Positions 8,711-17,780 are shown, counted from the stretch's first letter. The stretch is DNA of 64,000 nt from Kistimonas sp964291505 (GCA_964291505.2 OZ220216.1:2754336-2818335); one strand, 5' to 3'. Made by a program: numbers and translations. Notes: generated by a model not told the origin, from the sequence alone.

Positions 8711-8940
8711 TGAAGCACCTTTTTGCCGGGCTCATCCCTTTCACGAAACCAGGCTTTTAATTGTTCCCTGACCGTTTTTGATTCCACCAGGAACTCAGGG
8801 TGTAGCGAGTGCCTGACTGATTTCACCTTACCATCCAGCTCTTCAAGGCGTTCTATGGCAATATCGATATTATTCTCTTTAATAAAACGAACCATTTCCG
8901 AGGTTGGCCCACAAATCGCCTGCCGGTATTCCTCGTCCAT
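8707..8940 (-). CDS. Small hypothetical protein
   Basis: A 77-residue charged protein with no membrane segment or signal (start MDEEYRQAICGPTSEMVRF). It is rich in Glu, Lys and Arg and probably helical (IDIAIERLEELDGKVKSV). The start at 8940 follows a GGGGG run at 5-base spacing; an ATG six codons upstream is an alternative. I do not recognise a family. Its stop codon lies inside the right arm of the inverted repeat at 8669-8710. It diverges from the TetR gene at 9151. Confidence 0.5.
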   Translation of the reverse strand: MDEEYRQAICGPTSEMVRFIKENNIDIAIERLEELDGKVKSVRHSLHPEFLVESKTVREQLKAWFRERDEPGKKVLH

Positions 8941-9056
8941 AACAACCCCCAATTTCAACGGAACAATAACTACGAGCAGCTCTAATTCGCCTTATTTGTG
9001 AATTTTTTTATATGAATTAAGCATTTTTACCAACTGTGTATATACTGGAAGCCTCA

Positions 9057-9083
9057 CAGTCAGGTAGAGGACGTTCCCTGACT
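9057..9083. promoter_or_regulatory. Short inverted repeat upstream of tetR-type gene, operator candidate
   Basis: AGTCAGG and CCTGACT lie about 12 bases apart in the region shared by the small minus-strand gene and the TetR gene. TetR proteins often bind palindromes in their own divergent promoter region. No promoter boxes could be fixed with confidence, so this is a weak call. Confidence 0.25.
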
Positions 9084-9150
9084 ATATCGCCTACGGGCGA
9101 AAAAGGTTTAACCGCCAGGGTTGGCATAAATAAAACGGCAGAAACCAGTA

Positions 9151-9723
9151 ATGGGCAGGCACACAAGCTTTGAACTGACTGAAGTACTGAGTCAGGCGAT
9201 GGATTTATTCTGGCGTCTTGGCTATGCCAGTACGTCTATGCGTCATGTTGAGGAAGTCACTGGATTAAATCCCGGCAGCCTCTACCACCATTTCAGCAGC
9301 AAGGAAGGCCTTTATAGAGCGGTTATTGAGCATTATTACACCGCCATACTTCAACCCCGGCTGTACCATTACCGTCATACTGCCGCACCCAGGGAATGCC
9401 TCCGGCGCTTTTTCACGACCAGCTATCGCCATTTCCCGGCCAAAGAATACCGGGGACACTGCCTGTTATTGCTGGCAGTTATGGAAACGAAAGACCGTGA
9501 CGACCTGAATCCACAGTTCCAGCAATATATTTCTGAATTAAAACAGGACTTTACTGCTATTCTCACACTGGATACGGCGCTTAAAGTCCCTGAAACCAGC
9601 GCAGATTATCTTTTTGAATGCTATATCTCGCTGCAGTTCTATGCCTGCCTGAATCCCAGTCGTAAATTTCTGGATAACAAAGTGCGCGTATTCTTTGAAA
9701 GATTGGCTCAACTGGATCGCTAG
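9151..9723 (+). CDS. TetR/AcrR family transcriptional regulator
   Basis: A 190-residue one-domain repressor-type regulator. The N-terminal helix-turn-helix is clear: LFWRLGYASTSMRHVEEVTGL followed by PGSLYHHFSSKEGLYRAVIEHY, within residues about 15-60. The C-terminal ligand-binding half (CLLLLAVMETKDRDDLNPQ) resembles the group containing AcuR and NemR. The effector cannot be told. No obvious partner operon is linked: the divergent neighbour is a small hypothetical gene and the downstream gene is yejK. Confidence 0.87.
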   Translation: MGRHTSFELTEVLSQAMDLFWRLGYASTSMRHVEEVTGLNPGSLYHHFSSKEGLYRAVIEHYYTAILQPRLYHYRHTAAPRECLRRFFTTSYRHFPAKEYRGHCLLLLAVMETKDRDDLNPQFQQYISELKQDFTAILTLDTALKVPETSADYLFECYISLQFYACLNPSRKFLDNKVRVFFERLAQLDR

Positions 9724-9793
9724 CTCACTGTAATTCCCGATCCCCTGTGCAATAATCCTGCTTCTGAACCGACATGTCTGAAGTGCAGTACTT

Positions 9794-10792
9794 ATGGCCA
9801 TTAGCAATATTATTGTTCACCATCTCGAGCGCAATCCGGATGCTGACAGCTCCACTGTTCATCCCCGATCAACCCCGCTGCCGGTGACACCGGCAACAGA
9901 AGGCCTGCTGCAGGATCTGCTGCAAAGCTACAACCAGAAATCCGACAAGGCCCATGGCTGTTTCCCCGAGCCCGAGGGTGAATCTGGTCTCCAGCAATGG
10001 CTCAAGGCCTACCTGGATGAACAGCTGCCCTTCGTCGACTTCAGCCTCAAGACCACAGAAAGCCTGAAAGAAACGCTCGATGCTGCCGGCATGTTTCCGG
10101 GCGGGTTCGTGCTGATTGCCCATTACCGCAGTGGACTGACCCAGTATCTGCTGATAACGCTGGTCAGCCCGGCCAGCAGCGTCACAGTCACTGACCAGCT
10201 GGATATTATTGATACTGCCTACCTGGATATGGGGCGTCTCAACCTGGCCGCCCGCATCAACATTACGGAGTGGCAGAACAACCCTCAGGCTCAACGCTAC
10301 ATTTCCTGGATCAAACCCCGTGGAGGACGCCGCCTCAGCGACTGCTTCAGGGATTTCCTGGGTGGCACCGAAACAGCCAATACCAAGAAAGATACCGATA
10401 CCCTGATGAACGCCGTCGAAGCTTACTGCGATACCAGTGAAACACCGGCAGAACAGGGCGGCGTCAAGAAACGGGTCTATGAATACTGCAATGAGCAGCT
10501 TCAATCCAGCGAAGCGATTTCCCTGGACGAGTTATCAGCCTTCCTGAACGAGGCGGAACCCGACAACTTTGCCCGTTTCGTCAATACACGGGATTATGAT
10601 GTTGCCACTGAAATCACCCCCAGCAAAAGCCAACTGAAACGACTGGTTCGCTACTCCGGGCGCGCCAAGGGATTCAATATCGCCTTCGAGGCAGAGCTAC
10701 TGGGCAGTCGCATCCTCTATAACCGGGAAACCGATACCCTGACCATTCAGGGAATCCCCGACAACCTCAAGTCCCAACTTGAAAAAGCCTGA
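9794..10792 (+). CDS. yejK: Nucleoid-associated protein YejK (NdpA)
   Basis: A 332-residue match to the YejK/NdpA family (PF04245, about 335 residues in E. coli), a DNA-binding nucleoid-associated protein of gammaproteobacteria. Recognisable parts are the start MAISNIIVHHLERN, the segment FVLIAHYRSGLTQYLLITLV, the conserved DLGRLNLAAR-like block (DMGRLNLAARINITEW), and YISWIKPRGGRRLSDCFRDFLG in the middle. YejK has also been reported to bind topoisomerase IV. It is followed 38 bases later by the cytochrome b561 gene. Confidence 0.93.
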   Translation: MAISNIIVHHLERNPDADSSTVHPRSTPLPVTPATEGLLQDLLQSYNQKSDKAHGCFPEPEGESGLQQWLKAYLDEQLPFVDFSLKTTESLKETLDAAGMFPGGFVLIAHYRSGLTQYLLITLVSPASSVTVTDQLDIIDTAYLDMGRLNLAARINITEWQNNPQAQRYISWIKPRGGRRLSDCFRDFLGGTETANTKKDTDTLMNAVEAYCDTSETPAEQGGVKKRVYEYCNEQLQSSEAISLDELSAFLNEAEPDNFARFVNTRDYDVATEITPSKSQLKRLVRYSGRAKGFNIAFEAELLGSRILYNRETDTLTIQGIPDNLKSQLEKA

Positions 10793-10830
10793 GAATCACT
10801 GGCCGCCGCTTGCGCATGAGGACGTGACCT

Positions 10831-11475
10831 ATGAAGTCGATCAGAATATGGGATATACCGACTCGCCTGTTCCACTGGTTTCTGGTACTGGCGATTGCGG
10901 GTCTCTGGTATACCGGCACCGAAGGGGATATGGACAGGCATCTACCACTGGCCTATTTCACGCTGGCACTGCTGCTGTTTCGGTTGATCTGGGGATTTGT
11001 CGGTGGTTTCTATTCGCGTTTCTCTGCGTTTCAGCTGTCGCCAATGAATGCGATCCGTTATATCCGCAGTGGTCTCAAAAGTGATTACCCCGGCCATAAT
11101 CCACTGGGTAGCTGGAGTGTTATGGCGTTACTTCTCTGCGTCGCTGTGCAGCTAACCACCGGACTGTTTGCCAATGACTCCATTCTGACTGAAGGGCCAC
11201 TGGCTCACTATGTATCCAGTGATCTCAGTGATCAAATGACCAGCTGGCACGCCCTGAATTTCAATATCCTGTTGGGACTCATTGTTCTGCATATCGCAGC
11301 AGTACTGTTTTATACCGTCATCAAACGGGATGACATTCTGCCAGCTATGATTACCGGTAAACGCTCTGTTTCAGAAAACATGAATGAACCCGCCCGCAAA
11401 AACCCCGCCTATAGCATTGTTGCTATTGCTGTTGCCGCGGGGATCGTATGGGTAATCACTCAGTTAGGTTATTAA
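10831..11475 (+). CDS. Cytochrome b561 / Ni-hydrogenase b-type family membrane cytochrome
   Basis: A 214-residue inner-membrane protein with four hydrophobic helices. It starts MKSIRIWDIPTRLFHWFLVLAI, the typical b561 opening with a candidate haem-binding His in RLFHW. Later helices carry further His residues (SWHALNFNILLGLIVLHIAAVLFY). The family shuttles electrons from the quinone pool or a dehydrogenase to c-type cytochromes. A cytochrome c' gene faces it across a shared terminator. b561 and c' genes are often found together, which suggests they exchange electrons, although here they are convergent rather than in one operon. Confidence 0.87.
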   Translation: MKSIRIWDIPTRLFHWFLVLAIAGLWYTGTEGDMDRHLPLAYFTLALLLFRLIWGFVGGFYSRFSAFQLSPMNAIRYIRSGLKSDYPGHNPLGSWSVMALLLCVAVQLTTGLFANDSILTEGPLAHYVSSDLSDQMTSWHALNFNILLGLIVLHIAAVLFYTVIKRDDILPAMITGKRSVSENMNEPARKNPAYSIVAIAVAAGIVWVITQLGY

Positions 11476-11501
11476 GTATTCGACAGAATATCAGGGCAAT
11501 A

Positions 11502-11537
11502 AAAAAGCAGCAATTGACCATTTCATTGCTGCTTTTT
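11502..11537. terminator. Bidirectional intrinsic terminator
   Basis: A 13-bp stem AAAAAGCAGCAAT / ATTGCTGCTTTTT with an A-run on one side and a T-run on the other lies between the convergent cytochrome b561 and cytochrome c' genes, as expected for termination in both directions. Confidence 0.88.
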
Positions 11538-11556
11538 ATTTTATTCGCGCAAGGTC

Positions 11557-12006
11557 TTATTTGTACTTATAAGGCTTATGGCAGCTGCCACAGGTACCTG
11601 CAGTTGCTTTAAACTCGGCCCGGATTTCGCCCATATCCCCTTTGGCTGCGACCTGTTGCAGCTTCAGCGCCTGATCATGGAACGCTTTCATTTTCTGATC
11701 AAAGTCAGCCTTTTTCTCCCAGATTGCCGGCTTTGACTTCGAATCATCTGTCAGGCGCTTTTCAGCAAATCCCTCATAGGACCAACTGCTTAGCGCTGCC
11801 AACCGGTCGGCATCAGCGGAAAAACGCGCTGCATCATAAGGTAACTTGCCTTTGATCATGTCACCCATTTCACCAAAATAGGTACCAATCAAATGCATAT
11901 GTGCTTTACGCAGGGCAACTGCATCTTCATCTTTATCGAAAGTAACGGCGTGTGCAGACACATTGAACGCAACTGCCGCCAAACTCATCAAGGCTATCTT
12001 TTTCAT
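11557..12006 (-). CDS. Cytochrome c' (class II c-type cytochrome)
   Basis: A 149-residue periplasmic haem protein. Residues 1-20 form a Sec signal (cleavage after SAHA). The body is a four-helix bundle of the cytochrome c' family (PF01322), and the haem-binding motif CGSCH is near the C-terminus with Cys139, Cys142 and His143. The C-terminus HKPYKYK is typical. Family members bind NO or CO, or carry electrons; a role in nitrosative stress protection is possible but not shown here. It faces the cytochrome b561 gene. Confidence 0.9.
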   Translation of the reverse strand: MKKIALMSLAAVAFNVSAHAVTFDKDEDAVALRKAHMHLIGTYFGEMGDMIKGKLPYDAARFSADADRLAALSSWSYEGFAEKRLTDDSKSKPAIWEKKADFDQKMKAFHDQALKLQQVAAKGDMGEIRAEFKATAGTCGSCHKPYKYK

Positions 12007-12218
12007 CAGCTTATCGACTCTCTCGTTCTGTTGTTGTTCAGAGTAATCTCACGGTGACGCGGTGGCTCGTCATAAGCCTGGAAAGGGACCGTTATCATTG
12101 GATTCCGCGCGAGAGTCTAGCATAGCCCCCTCGCCAGAACAGCGAGAAAGCGCCACGAAGAAGGTAAAGAAATGAAAATTATTTACGTTTGGTCGAGGAG
12201 ATATAAAAAGCAGAACAC

Positions 12219-12249
12219 CTGCCACCACCGATACACACGATGGTGGCAG
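12219..12249 (-). terminator. Intrinsic terminator downstream of ychF
   Basis: A 9-bp stem (CTGCCACCA / TGGTGGCAG) with a 13-base loop sits just past the ychF stop. On the minus strand it is followed by GTGTTCTGCTTTTT, giving a short T-run. Confidence 0.65.
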
Positions 12250-12259
12250 ATGTAATTAA

Positions 12260-13351
12260 TCAGACGTTGAAGCGGAAGTGCAGAACGTCACCGTCCTGGA
12301 CAATATACTCTTTACCTTCAACGCGCAGACGACCGGCTTCCTTGGCGCCCTGTTCACCATTGTACTTGATGAAATCCTCATAGCTGGTCACTTCAGCACG
12401 AATGAAACCACGCTGGAAATCCGTGTGGATAACACCGGCCGCTTCCGGTGCGGTTGCGCCAACCTTCACGGTCCAGGCACGTACTTCCTTCACGCCTGCC
12501 GTGAAGTATGTCTGCAGACCAAGCAACTCATAGCCCGCACGAATAACGCGATCCAGGCCTGGTTCTTCCATTCCCAGATCAGCCAGGAATTCACCTTTCT
12601 CTTCGTCATCCAGCTCGGCGATTTCAGCTTCCAGCTTGTTGCAGATCGGCACCACGATAGAACCTTCCGCTTCAGCCAGCGCATTCACCTTATCGAGGTG
12701 AGGATTATTCTCAAAGCCATCCTCATCCACATTGGCAATATACATGGTCGGCTTACTGGTAAGCATGTGGAACATTTTGACCAGCTTCCACTCTTCCGGC
12801 GTAAAGCTCAGACTGCGCACAGGACGCCCTTCTTCCAGGGCCGGAATCATTTTCTCCAGCAACGCTTTCTGGGCCAGCGCTTCCTTGTCGCCCCCCTTGG
12901 CGGCACGAGAGATACGCTTCTCCTGCTTTTCCAGACTGTCCAGATCCGCCAGGGCCAGCTCAGTGTTGATGATTTCGATATCAGAGATCGGATCAATCCG
13001 GTTGGCAACGTGAATGACATTGTCATTTTCAAAGCAACGCACCACGTGAGCAATGGCATCGGTTTCCCGGATATTGGCCAGGAACTGGTTACCCAGGCCT
13101 TCACCTTTGGAAGCACCTTCCACCAGACCGGCGATATCCACGAATTCCATGGTGGTTGGCAATACCCGCTGGGGCTTCACAATCGCAGCCAGCCTGTCCA
13201 GACGGGGATCCGGCATAGGCACTACGCCTGCATTCGGCTCGATAGTGCAGAAAGGGAAGTTTTCCGCATCAATACCCGCCTTGGTCAGGGCGTTGAAGAG
13301 AGTGGACTTACCAACATTGGGCAGTCCAACTATGCCGCATTTAAAACCCAT
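12260..13351 (-). CDS. ychF: Ribosome-binding ATPase YchF (Obg family)
   Basis: A 363-residue translation-factor-class P-loop protein, the usual length for YchF. The P-loop GLPNVGKSTLFNAL is at about residues 8-21 and the switch DIAGLVEGASKGEG follows. NVDEDG and NKLE replace the GTPase-type NKxD, consistent with ATP preference in this family. The C-terminal TGS-like domain ends QDGDVLHFRFNV. YchF binds ribosomes and is linked to the oxidative stress response. The pth-ychF neighbourhood is conserved in proteobacteria, but here an extra gene (13521) lies between them on the opposite strand. Confidence 0.97.
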   Translation of the reverse strand: MGFKCGIVGLPNVGKSTLFNALTKAGIDAENFPFCTIEPNAGVVPMPDPRLDRLAAIVKPQRVLPTTMEFVDIAGLVEGASKGEGLGNQFLANIRETDAIAHVVRCFENDNVIHVANRIDPISDIEIINTELALADLDSLEKQEKRISRAAKGGDKEALAQKALLEKMIPALEEGRPVRSLSFTPEEWKLVKMFHMLTSKPTMYIANVDEDGFENNPHLDKVNALAEAEGSIVVPICNKLEAEIAELDDEEKGEFLADLGMEEPGLDRVIRAGYELLGLQTYFTAGVKEVRAWTVKVGATAPEAAGVIHTDFQRGFIRAEVTSYEDFIKYNGEQGAKEAGRLRVEGKEYIVQDGDVLHFRFNV

Positions 13352-13520
13352 GCTTGTCTACCTTATTCAGCAGAATAATCGTCAATAAAACCGGCGGATT
13401 ATACGGGCTGAAAAGACGCTGCGCAAAAATGCTGCAAATCCATCCACTCTCAAGGTGAGCAGTGGGCATTTACACGCTAGATTTTTAACAGGGACTGCCG
13501 GAAAAGAGAGCAAAAACACC

Positions 13521-15233
13521 ATGGATTACCGGGATTTGCGTCAGGGAATCATCACTCCGATGCTGATGGCATCGTTGCTGGGTGTGGCAGGCGTCAGTCC
13601 GGTGACGGCCAATCAGGAAGCCGAGGCAAAACAGGATATTCTGGATTTTGTCCAATCCCGCAACCAGCAGCACTACATGCAAACCCTGAATGCGCATGCC
13701 AAAGAACTGGTCACATTATTTTCCAGCAAATCATTACAGCAGCTTCAAAAAAATAATGACCGAACCATCCAGGGTAAACCGCTGACAGGGCTGGATTCAG
13801 ACATAGGCATAGCACTTGATAAGCTTACCGATGATCAACGCACCTATCTCCACCAACTGCTCGCCACTGCACTGGACACCGGTGGTTACCAGCGCCTGAC
13901 CGCCATACTGAACCAGAAATTCCTGCACCAGGAAATGGCTGGCCATGGCAGCGACCTGCTGACGGATCGCCTGCCTGAAGAACGACTCCTGCTGACCGGC
14001 AACCCTGGCAGCCATGAATGGGGCATCCGTCTTGGTGGTCCATGGCTCAATATTGATTTCTTTTTCGATATGGCCGAAGGACGAAGCCGTGTCAGCACCG
14101 GCCCACTCTTCATGGCCAGCTATCCGACCCAGGTACCACCGGCACCCACCATTGATCTCAGCCAGAATTCAACTGAAATCCACTACCCTTATCTGCGCTG
14201 GCATGAGCAGGCCGGCCAGACCGTACTCTGGCAAGCGGGCCATTTTGCCCGCACCACGGTCAAGGAACTGCGATCTGTTGTGCGCTACAAAACCTGTCTG
14301 AATCGGCAGACGCTCACTGACGAATGCCAGATGATTCCCAAACTGCCAGACTCAGCGACATTCCTGACGCCGGCCATGCCCACTGTCCGGATTGACCAGC
14401 TGACGGTGGCGGAGCGTTATTATTTCAAACGTTTTGTGAAAACGGTTCTGGAAAACTGGCAGCCGGAGACCCGCGATCCATCCGACACCATGGAACAATT
14501 GAATCTGGCCAGACTGGCCTGGGCGGGTAATCCTGATGAACAGGATCAGGGGTTTTATCTCCGCATCCAGTCAGAGTCCCTGCTGATTGAACTTTTACAG
14601 ACCCCAATGACGCTTACCACCGACACCATGGGACTGCCGAATAATGCAACCTTCATGGTCTTCCGGGATCTCAGTTCACCCCATGATTTTGATCCACTCA
14701 GCAACACACTCAAATTGCTGAACCAGGCTCGAAAGGAAGCAGCAGCTGAGCAGTCATCAGCGATGTCGCAAAGCATGGAAGCAGTCAGCCCTGCACTGAT
14801 GATGGGCGAACCCACTCAAAACCACATGCGATCCAGTGACGCCATTACCTGGCTCAGGGATTCTGCCTACCTGGAAGGAATAGAAATAAAAATTGGGTAT
14901 GAAGGTAACCAGGTCGCTACGGGCACACCGTTTTACCCTGTCGTACGGACACGCTTGAATGGCAGTTTGCACAAGAACATGCGCGTCAGCGTGACACTAC
15001 AGGATCAGCATGGCCAAGCCCTAATCGTCGGGCATCCGCTCAAATATGATAATGAAAGAGGGATCTATTCCAGCGTCTTAAACCTGCCGGAAACCCTGAG
15101 TGGAACCCCAGTGATTATCACTTATTCGGTGCATCAACCAGGTAGTCAGTATGAAGGGATATACGACGCGACATTAAGGCCGGATATACCGTTGGATAAC
15201 GCGCCAGGCAGTTCAGGCCGAAAAGGTATGTAA
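13521..15233 (+). CDS. Exported DUF3500-like protein
   Basis: A 570-residue protein with a signal-like N-terminus (MDYRDLRQGIITPMLMASLLG..., cleavage near VTANQEA). The start at 13521 follows GAGAG; the frame is open from 13455 but the extra residues do not look like a leader. The first half resembles DUF3500 (PF12006): a LTDDQR segment, then GNPGSHEWGIRLGGPWLNIDF and GPLFMASYP, the counterparts of the conserved W-G-R-x-G-H-H and PLFLG blocks. The second half (residues about 300-570) is not recognised; its last 100 residues look like a beta-sandwich. The gene is inserted between ychF and pth and overlaps the 3' end of pth by 21 bases. Confidence 0.6.
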   Translation: MDYRDLRQGIITPMLMASLLGVAGVSPVTANQEAEAKQDILDFVQSRNQQHYMQTLNAHAKELVTLFSSKSLQQLQKNNDRTIQGKPLTGLDSDIGIALDKLTDDQRTYLHQLLATALDTGGYQRLTAILNQKFLHQEMAGHGSDLLTDRLPEERLLLTGNPGSHEWGIRLGGPWLNIDFFFDMAEGRSRVSTGPLFMASYPTQVPPAPTIDLSQNSTEIHYPYLRWHEQAGQTVLWQAGHFARTTVKELRSVVRYKTCLNRQTLTDECQMIPKLPDSATFLTPAMPTVRIDQLTVAERYYFKRFVKTVLENWQPETRDPSDTMEQLNLARLAWAGNPDEQDQGFYLRIQSESLLIELLQTPMTLTTDTMGLPNNATFMVFRDLSSPHDFDPLSNTLKLLNQARKEAAAEQSSAMSQSMEAVSPALMMGEPTQNHMRSSDAITWLRDSAYLEGIEIKIGYEGNQVATGTPFYPVVRTRLNGSLHKNMRVSVTLQDQHGQALIVGHPLKYDNERGIYSSVLNLPETLSGTPVIITYSVHQPGSQYEGIYDATLRPDIPLDNAPGSSGRKGM

Positions 15234-15815
15234 TGTCTGTACAGCCTTAGCCCATGAACCATCCAGAACCTCAGGCATCAGGCGAACCGATTCATCGATA
15301 ACTGCACGGATTTTGTCGTCATCCTGCCTTGAAGGTTTGTTCAGTACATAACCCACAACCTTGCTGCTGTCACCGGGATGTCCGACCCCGATGCGCAAAC
15401 GCAGAAAGTCCCGGTTATTACCCAGACGACTGATAATATCCCGCAACCCGTTATGGCCGCCATGGCCACCACCCTGCTTGAGCCGCGCGGTTCCGACCGG
15501 AATATCGAGCTCATCATGGGCAACAAGAATGGACTGGGGAGGAATACGGTAGAAATTCGCGATTGCAGCCACAGCCTGGCCACTGCGATTCATGAATGTG
15601 GTGGGATAAAGCAACCGGATATCACGCCCGCCCAAATAAATTTTGGCTGTCAGACCGTGAAATTTCTTTTCCGGCTGAAGGCTGGCACCGCAGCTGCGGG
15701 CCAGCACTTCAAGGAACCAGACGCCGGCATTGTGGCGGGTATCTTCATATTCAGCACCAGGATTACCCAGGCCAACAATCAGTTCGACAGCCTCATTCGG
15801 GGTTGTCTGCGCCAC
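15213..15815 (-). CDS. pth: Peptidyl-tRNA hydrolase
   Basis: A 200-residue essential cytoplasmic enzyme that cleaves peptidyl-tRNA dropped from ribosomes. Conserved motifs are all present: VGLGNPGAEYEDTRHNAG with the catalytic His, TFMNRSGQAV with the substrate-binding Asn, DELDIPVGTARLKQGGGHGGHNGLRDI, and RIGVGHP. The start is a GTG at 15815, preceded by GGAG at 8-base spacing. It lies 26 bases downstream of rplY on the same strand, the usual prs-rplY-pth order. Its 3' end overlaps the convergent DUF3500-like gene. Confidence 0.96.
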   Translation of the reverse strand: MAQTTPNEAVELIVGLGNPGAEYEDTRHNAGVWFLEVLARSCGASLQPEKKFHGLTAKIYLGGRDIRLLYPTTFMNRSGQAVAAIANFYRIPPQSILVAHDELDIPVGTARLKQGGGHGGHNGLRDIISRLGNNRDFLRLRIGVGHPGDSSKVVGYVLNKPSRQDDDKIRAVIDESVRLMPEVLDGSWAKAVQTLHTFSA

Positions 15816-15841
15816 AATGTCGTCTCCGTCCGTGTCAGGGC

Positions 15842-16480
15842 TTACTCAGCGCTGCTTTCGCCTTCGCCTTCAGCGGCTTCGTCAGCTGCGTCTTCCTTGG
15901 TTGCACGTACAGCCTGAACGCCGGCTACCGGCAGGTCGTGCTCTTCACCGTGCATCAGGTGAACCAGCTTGACGTTTTCAGCAACAGTCAGCTGAGACAG
16001 GTGCACACTGCCACCCAGTTCAACAGCTTCCATGTCAACTTCGATGAACTCAGGCAGATCCTTCGGCAGGCAGCGAACTTCTACTTCTACCATGTTGTGA
16101 GTGATCGCACCACCCGCCTTGGCACCGGCGCAGACTTCTTCGTTGATGAAATGCAGCGGTACGTTGGTGGTGATTTCAGTGGCAGCATCAACACGCAGGA
16201 AGTCCATGTGCATGGCGAATTCTTTGGCAGGATGACGCTGGATATCCTTCAGGATAGCCTGCTCGGTCTTGCCTTCAACGTTCAGGGTAACGATCTGAGC
16301 GTAGAACGCTTCGCTTTCCAGCGCCTTACGAACGTCCTTGGCCATCAGAGTGATCTGAGTGGCTTCAGCATTGGCACCGTAGATGATGGCAGGCAGTTTT
16401 TCTGCGTGACGCAGGCGGCGGCTCGCACCTTTCCCTACATCCTTACGCAGTTCAGCATTCAGAACGATTGCTTCAGACAT
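15842..16480 (-). CDS. rplY: 50S ribosomal protein L25 / general stress protein Ctc
   Basis: A 212-residue two-domain L25 of the TL5/CTC type. The N-terminal 5S-rRNA-binding domain covers residues about 1-95 (LRKDVGKGASRRLRHAEKLPAIIYG). The C-terminal beta domain (VPLHFINEE to ELGGSVHLSQL) is followed by an acidic tail ending EGEGESSAE. The start MSEAIVLNAEL at 16480 follows GGAG; an in-frame ATG four codons upstream is not supported. It is preceded by prs and a terminator, and followed by pth. Confidence 0.96.
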   Translation of the reverse strand: MSEAIVLNAELRKDVGKGASRRLRHAEKLPAIIYGANAEATQITLMAKDVRKALESEAFYAQIVTLNVEGKTEQAILKDIQRHPAKEFAMHMDFLRVDAATEITTNVPLHFINEEVCAGAKAGGAITHNMVEVEVRCLPKDLPEFIEVDMEAVELGGSVHLSQLTVAENVKLVHLMHGEEHDLPVAGVQAVRATKEDAADEAAEGEGESSAE

Positions 16481-16634
16481 GGTCTTCTCCAATAAAAATA
16501 AAAACCGTGACAGACGGCGACCAGCCTGCCACAGCGGATAACGAAGCGGCGTATCATACCTGCAATACTGACTTTGTCAAAGCCGTATCATCCGGGGCAA
16601 AACCGGCAGGCTATCGGTAGATACATCACCCATA

Positions 16635-16664
16635 AAAAAAGCAGCCATTAAAGGCTGCTTTTTT
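16635..16664 (-). terminator. Intrinsic terminator between prs and rplY
   Basis: A 12-bp stem AAAAAAGCAGCC / GGCTGCTTTTTT with a 6-base loop lies just downstream of prs on the minus strand. It suggests that rplY-pth is transcribed from its own promoter or by readthrough. Confidence 0.88.
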
Positions 16665-16684
16665 GTATCAGAGCATGACGCTAA

Positions 16685-17626
16685 TTAGCGAAACATCGCG
16701 CTGATGGACTCAGCATTGCTGATACGACGCACGGATTCAGCAACCAGTGGAGACATATCCAGCTGACGGATACGATCCACGGCACGGGCAGCCGGGGTCA
16801 GCGGGATGGTGTTGGTCACAACCAGCTCATCCAGTTCAGAATTAGCAACGTTTTCCAGTGCACGGCCAGACAGTACCGGGTGAGTCGCATAGGCGAACAC
16901 CTTGTTGGCACCCTTTTCTTTCAGGGCAATGGTAGCTTGGCACAAGGTTCCGGCAGTATCGACCATATCGTCAACCAGAATACAGGTACGGCCATTCACA
17001 TCGCCAATGATGTTCATGACTTCTGCCTTGTTAGCTTCCGGACGACGCTTGTCGATGATCGCCAGCTCAGCGTTCAGACGCTTGGCCACCGCACGAGCAC
17101 GGACAACACCGCCATGGTCAGGAGAAACGATGACCATGTTATCCAGATTTCTACGCTCGATATCGTCCAGCAGGACCGGAGAACCGTAGATGTTATCAAC
17201 CGGAATATCGAAGAATCCCTGGATCTGGTCAGCATGCAGATCCACAGTCAGCACACGATCAACACCCACGCTGGCAATCATATCGGCAACGACTTTGGCG
17301 CTGATAGCTACACGGGTTGAACGGGGACGACGATCCTGGCGGGCATAACCGAAATAGGGAATAACAGCAGTAACACGGGCAGCAGAGGAACGGCGCATGG
17401 CGTCGGCCATGACCAGGAGTTCCATCAGGTTATCATTGGTCGGTGCACAGGTGGACTGGATGATGAAGACATCCTTGCCGCGCACATTTTCCTGGATTTC
17501 AACAGAGACTTCTCCGTCACTGAAGCGTCCCACACTGGCTTTTCCCAGTGGGATATGCAGGTGATCGACGACCTTCTGAACGAGTTCCGGGTTAGAATTA
17601 CCGGCGAACACCATCATCTTCGACAC
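16685..17626 (-). CDS. prs: Ribose-phosphate pyrophosphokinase (PRPP synthetase)
   Basis: A 313-residue class I enzyme that makes PRPP from ribose 5-phosphate and ATP for purine, pyrimidine, NAD, His and Trp synthesis. Visible motifs are GNSNPELVQKV at the start, the ATP-binding QSTCAPTNDNLMEL, YFGYARQDR, DLHADQIQGFFDIPVDN, SPDHGGVVRAR and the PRPP loop CILVDDMVDTAGTL. Length is standard. tRNA-Gln lies 79 bases upstream on the same strand, probably in the same transcript. Confidence 0.97.
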   Translation of the reverse strand: MSKMMVFAGNSNPELVQKVVDHLHIPLGKASVGRFSDGEVSVEIQENVRGKDVFIIQSTCAPTNDNLMELLVMADAMRRSSAARVTAVIPYFGYARQDRRPRSTRVAISAKVVADMIASVGVDRVLTVDLHADQIQGFFDIPVDNIYGSPVLLDDIERRNLDNMVIVSPDHGGVVRARAVAKRLNAELAIIDKRRPEANKAEVMNIIGDVNGRTCILVDDMVDTAGTLCQATIALKEKGANKVFAYATHPVLSGRALENVANSELDELVVTNTIPLTPAARAVDRIRQLDMSPLVAESVRRISNAESISAMFR

Positions 17627-17705
17627 AGTAGCACCTTGAGTCTCTTTGCAGTTTGGAAAGCGTTATCAAGTACGCGGGTACAGTTGATGCCTATGCTTGA
17701 AAGTC

Positions 17706-17780
17706 TGGCTGGGGTGGCAGGATTCGAACCTACGCATGACGGGATCAAAACCCGTTGCCTTACCGCTTGGCGACACCCCA
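17706..17780 (-). tRNA. tRNA-Gln (anticodon TTG)
   Basis: A 75-nt cloverleaf on the minus strand. The acceptor TGGGGTG pairs with CACCCCA, followed by discriminator G and an encoded CCA end (17706-17708). The anticodon loop is TTTTGAT with anticodon TTG at 17748-17746. The T-arm GTAGG TTCGAAT CCTGC is intact. It reads CAA and, by wobble, CAG codons. tRNA-Gln next to prs is the familiar gammaproteobacterial arrangement. Confidence 0.96.

Noticed and set aside
12278..13378. A 366-codon open frame antisense to ychF
   Set aside because: ychF on the other strand has all family motifs; the antisense frame has no recognisable motif and follows from codon bias.
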